7,618 bases of DNA, from positions 11,980-19,597 of the forward strand of contig DJOV01000006.1 of assembly GCA_002437285.1 (NCBI GenBank). Reading direction: 5' to 3'. Of the stretch, positions 6,533-7,618 are shown piece by piece; positions within the stretch are counted from its first letter, which is position 1; the number at the start of each line of letters is the position of its first letter. The stretch comes from Prevotella sp. UBA6429 (GTDB lineage: Bacteria > Bacteroidota > Bacteroidia > Bacteroidales > Bacteroidaceae). The notes under the pieces were generated by a model. It searched no databases. It was not told the origin of the DNA and saw only the letters and a list, made by a program, of their open reading frames with translations. The position numbers and the translations under genes are program-made.

Positions 6533-7248
6533 TCGCCCCGTTGCTCGGGCTCGCTGTGGGTGTGCTCGGTGGGCTCCGCTGGCTGTGCGGGTTGCTCCTT
6601 CACCTCCTCGAAGGGGTCGGTGTCGCCCTCGCCCTCGTCTTCGAAGTTGTTGTCAGGCTCGACGCCTACGTAGTTCACCGAGTCGCTGGCGTCTCGCTGT
6701 CCGTTGCCGGCCTGTATGGTGACGGCGGCGTCGACGGGTATCTTGTCACCGTAGACCACATGCCGGCCTCCCACGACCACACCGTAGACCCAGTCTTTCT
6801 CACCTGGCACAAATTGTGGCGGTGTCAACTTGAAGCCCATGGCCGTCAGCTTGGCCATCGCCTCGCGCAGCGAACTGTTGTCGATGATGTCGGGCAGTGT
6901 CAGCGTGGGTGTGTGGCTGGCGTTGATGGTCACGTAGATGACGTGGCCCGCCTTCACGCGCTCGCCCGGCCCGGGATTTTGCTCGAGTATGCAGCCAGGT
7001 GGGAGGGTCTTCACGTAGCCCGTGTCGCTCACCTCGATGCGCAGTCCCAGCTGGTCGAGCACGTTAGCCGCATTGGCGTATTTCTTGTGCACGATGTTGG
7101 GAATGACAATCGCTTCGCCGTGATGGGTGTAAATGCCTATGCCTATCTTGGCGCCCATCAGCAGCACGACTATGACGAGCGCCATGGCCGCCAGGTTGCC
7201 CCACAGGTATTTGCTTTTAAACTTTCCGAAGAATTCTGATGCCGTCAT
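6529..7248 (-). CDS. Membrane-anchored PASTA-domain protein
   Basis: A 239-residue protein with a short basic N-terminus, one transmembrane helix at about 17-39 (GNLAAMALVIVVLLMG onward) and an exported C-terminal part. PASTA repeat 1 spans about 45-109 (IVIPNIVHKKYANAANVLDQ, then ILEQNPGPGERVKAG). A more diverged repeat 2 spans about 116-180. A tail of some 55 residues (185-239) is rich in Asp, Glu and Pro. PASTA domains bind peptidoglycan fragments or beta-lactams in Ser/Thr kinases and penicillin-binding proteins, but no kinase or transpeptidase domain is present here. ATG 7248 is preferred to an upstream in-frame ATG at 7305, because the promoter lies at 7267-7298, between the two. It is the first gene of the operon, just ahead of rluD and ddl, which fits a cell-wall role. 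The binding partner is unknown. Confidence 0.9.
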   Translation of the reverse strand: MTASEFFGKFKSKYLWGNLAAMALVIVVLLMGAKIGIGIYTHHGEAIVIPNIVHKKYANAANVLDQLGLRIEVSDTGYVKTLPPGCILEQNPGPGERVKAGHVIYVTINASHTPTLTLPDIIDNSSLREAMAKLTAMGFKLTPPQFVPGEKDWVYGVVVGGRHVVYGDKIPVDAAVTIQAGNGQRDASDSVNYVGVEPDNNFEDEGEGDTDPFEEVKEQPAQPAEPTEHTHSEPEQRGE

Positions 7249-7266
7249 CGGTGTGGTATTTTTGCA

Positions 7267-7298
7267 CAAAGATACGTTAATTCGGGCGAACGCCCAAA
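7267..7298 (-). promoter_or_regulatory. Near-consensus promoter of the PASTA-rluD-ddl operon
   Basis: On the minus strand a TTTG (-33, 7295-7298) is followed after exactly 20 bp by TATCTTTG (-7, 7267-7274), a full match to TAnnTTTG. Transcription would start near 7260, leaving a leader of about 12 nt before ATG 7248. The spacer and the edge of the -33 box contain a small palindrome, GGGCG-AA-CGCCC (7284-7295), which could be an operator or could be chance. Confidence 0.85.
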
Positions 7299-7599
7299 CG
7301 GCCACTCGCTTTTTTCACACATATTTTTCAGAGCAAGACGATTGGAGGAGGACGTGTGAATATCCATGCGACTTGTCTTATGCCTGCCTGCCTGCTCCAG
7401 TTTTGGTGTGAGAAGTCTTGCCCCAGTGCATAGTTGAGCCTTTAGGATGGTCGCGAAACGTCTCCTTGCCCTTGTCAGTGTGGGTGGGCTGCCTGTTTGT
7501 GCTGTCATGATTTTTGGTGCAAAAGTTTGTCACGGGGAGCACGTGAAATAGAACGCGAAAATGGCGTTTTTTGTCGGTCGCGCCGCGATTTGCATGGGG
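7299..7599. other. Intergenic region without a convincing gene
   Basis: About 300 bp between two apparently divergent promoters. Open frames here, including one of 87 codons on the minus strand from 7508, have low-complexity translations, run through the PASTA promoter and match nothing I recognise. Small items seen are a (TGCC)3-TGC simple repeat at 7381-7395, a TTTTG-GTG-CAAAA palindrome at 7512-7524, and a weak hairpin with a T-run at 7552-7572 (AACGC/GCGTT stem). No tRNA or recognisable structured RNA was found by eye. Confidence 0.6.
7578..7588. promoter_or_regulatory. Possible operator palindrome upstream of the right-edge promoter
   Basis: TCGCG-C-CGCGA is a perfect 5+1+5 palindrome ending 11 bp before the -7 box at 7600. 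Its position, between where the -33 and -7 elements would be, is where a repressor site could act. It is short and GC-rich, so chance is possible. Confidence 0.3.
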
Positions 7600-7607
7600 T
7601 AATTTTG
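7600..7607 (+). promoter_or_regulatory. -7 box of an outgoing plus-strand promoter
   Basis: TAATTTTG matches TAnnTTTG fully and lies 11 bp from the window end, followed by CGATAAAGGGT. No TTTG is present at the ideal 20-bp distance; the nearest, at 7570-7573, is 26 bp upstream. It probably drives a gene beginning beyond the window, divergent from the PASTA operon. Confidence 0.5.
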
Positions 7608-7618
7608 CGATAAAGGGT

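Noticed and set aside
5456..6673. Plus-strand open frame of 405 codons antisense to rluD and the PASTA gene end
   Set aside because: The opposite strand encodes conserved motifs throughout, including catalytic HRIDKDTSG. The antisense product is rich in His/Val/Arg without a family signature and spans two real genes.
7333..7421. 7-bp inverted repeat GCAAGAC/GTCTTGC in the right intergenic region
   Set aside because: The arms are short, 75 bp apart and do not extend, so this is expected by chance.
7245..7508. Minus-strand 87-codon frame with a near -7 sequence (AACTTTTG) just upstream
   Set aside because: It runs through the strong PASTA promoter and into the PASTA start region, has a low-information basic translation, and resembles nothing known to me. 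The near -7 sequence is part of a small palindrome and lacks a -33 element.
7552..7572. Hairpin AACGC/GCGTT followed by six T's
   Set aside because: A 5-bp stem is weak and no plus-strand gene lies upstream that would need a terminator; it is only noted within the intergenic entry.

Overview
The window looks like chromosomal DNA from a fairly GC-rich member of the Bacteroidales, most likely a Prevotella-like organism. Three things point there: promoters of the Bacteroidetes type (TTTG, about 20 bp, then TAnnTTTG), gene starts without strong Shine-Dalgarno sequences, and a protein set typical of the group (short-chain-type threonine dehydrogenase, stand-alone PASTA protein, NigD-like lipoprotein). 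I assign the genus from recall of families, not from a search.

Left part (1-2500): a divergent pair, tdh (minus) and kbl (plus), encodes the two-step conversion of threonine to glycine and acetyl-CoA. The genes share an AT-rich intergenic region bounded by a perfect 17-bp inverted repeat, and each arm carries the likely -7 box of one gene. The tdh 3' end runs into a degenerate 7-bp tandem repeat that reaches the window edge. A strong hairpin at 2444-2498 with a T-run on both strands separates kbl from the convergent operon.

Middle and right part (7298 down to 2444, all minus strand): a compact five-gene unit, in transcription order PASTA membrane protein, RluD-family 23S rRNA pseudouridine synthase, D-Ala-D-Ala ligase, PlsB/PlsC-like acyltransferase and NigD-like lipoprotein. 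Two junctions are 4-bp ATGA overlaps and the other two gaps are under 40 bp. A near-consensus promoter precedes the first gene and the bidirectional terminator follows the last. The unit mixes cell-wall precursor synthesis and sensing, ribosome modification and lipid/envelope functions.

Right edge (7299-7618): no convincing gene. It holds the upstream side of the operon promoter and, at the very end, a perfect plus-strand -7 box with a small palindrome ahead of it, probably for a gene outside the window.

No phage, transposase, CRISPR, toxin-antitoxin or defence genes are visible, and I see no clearly new system. The most unusual items are the heptameric repeat, the mirrored promoter repeat and the variant motifs of the acyltransferase.
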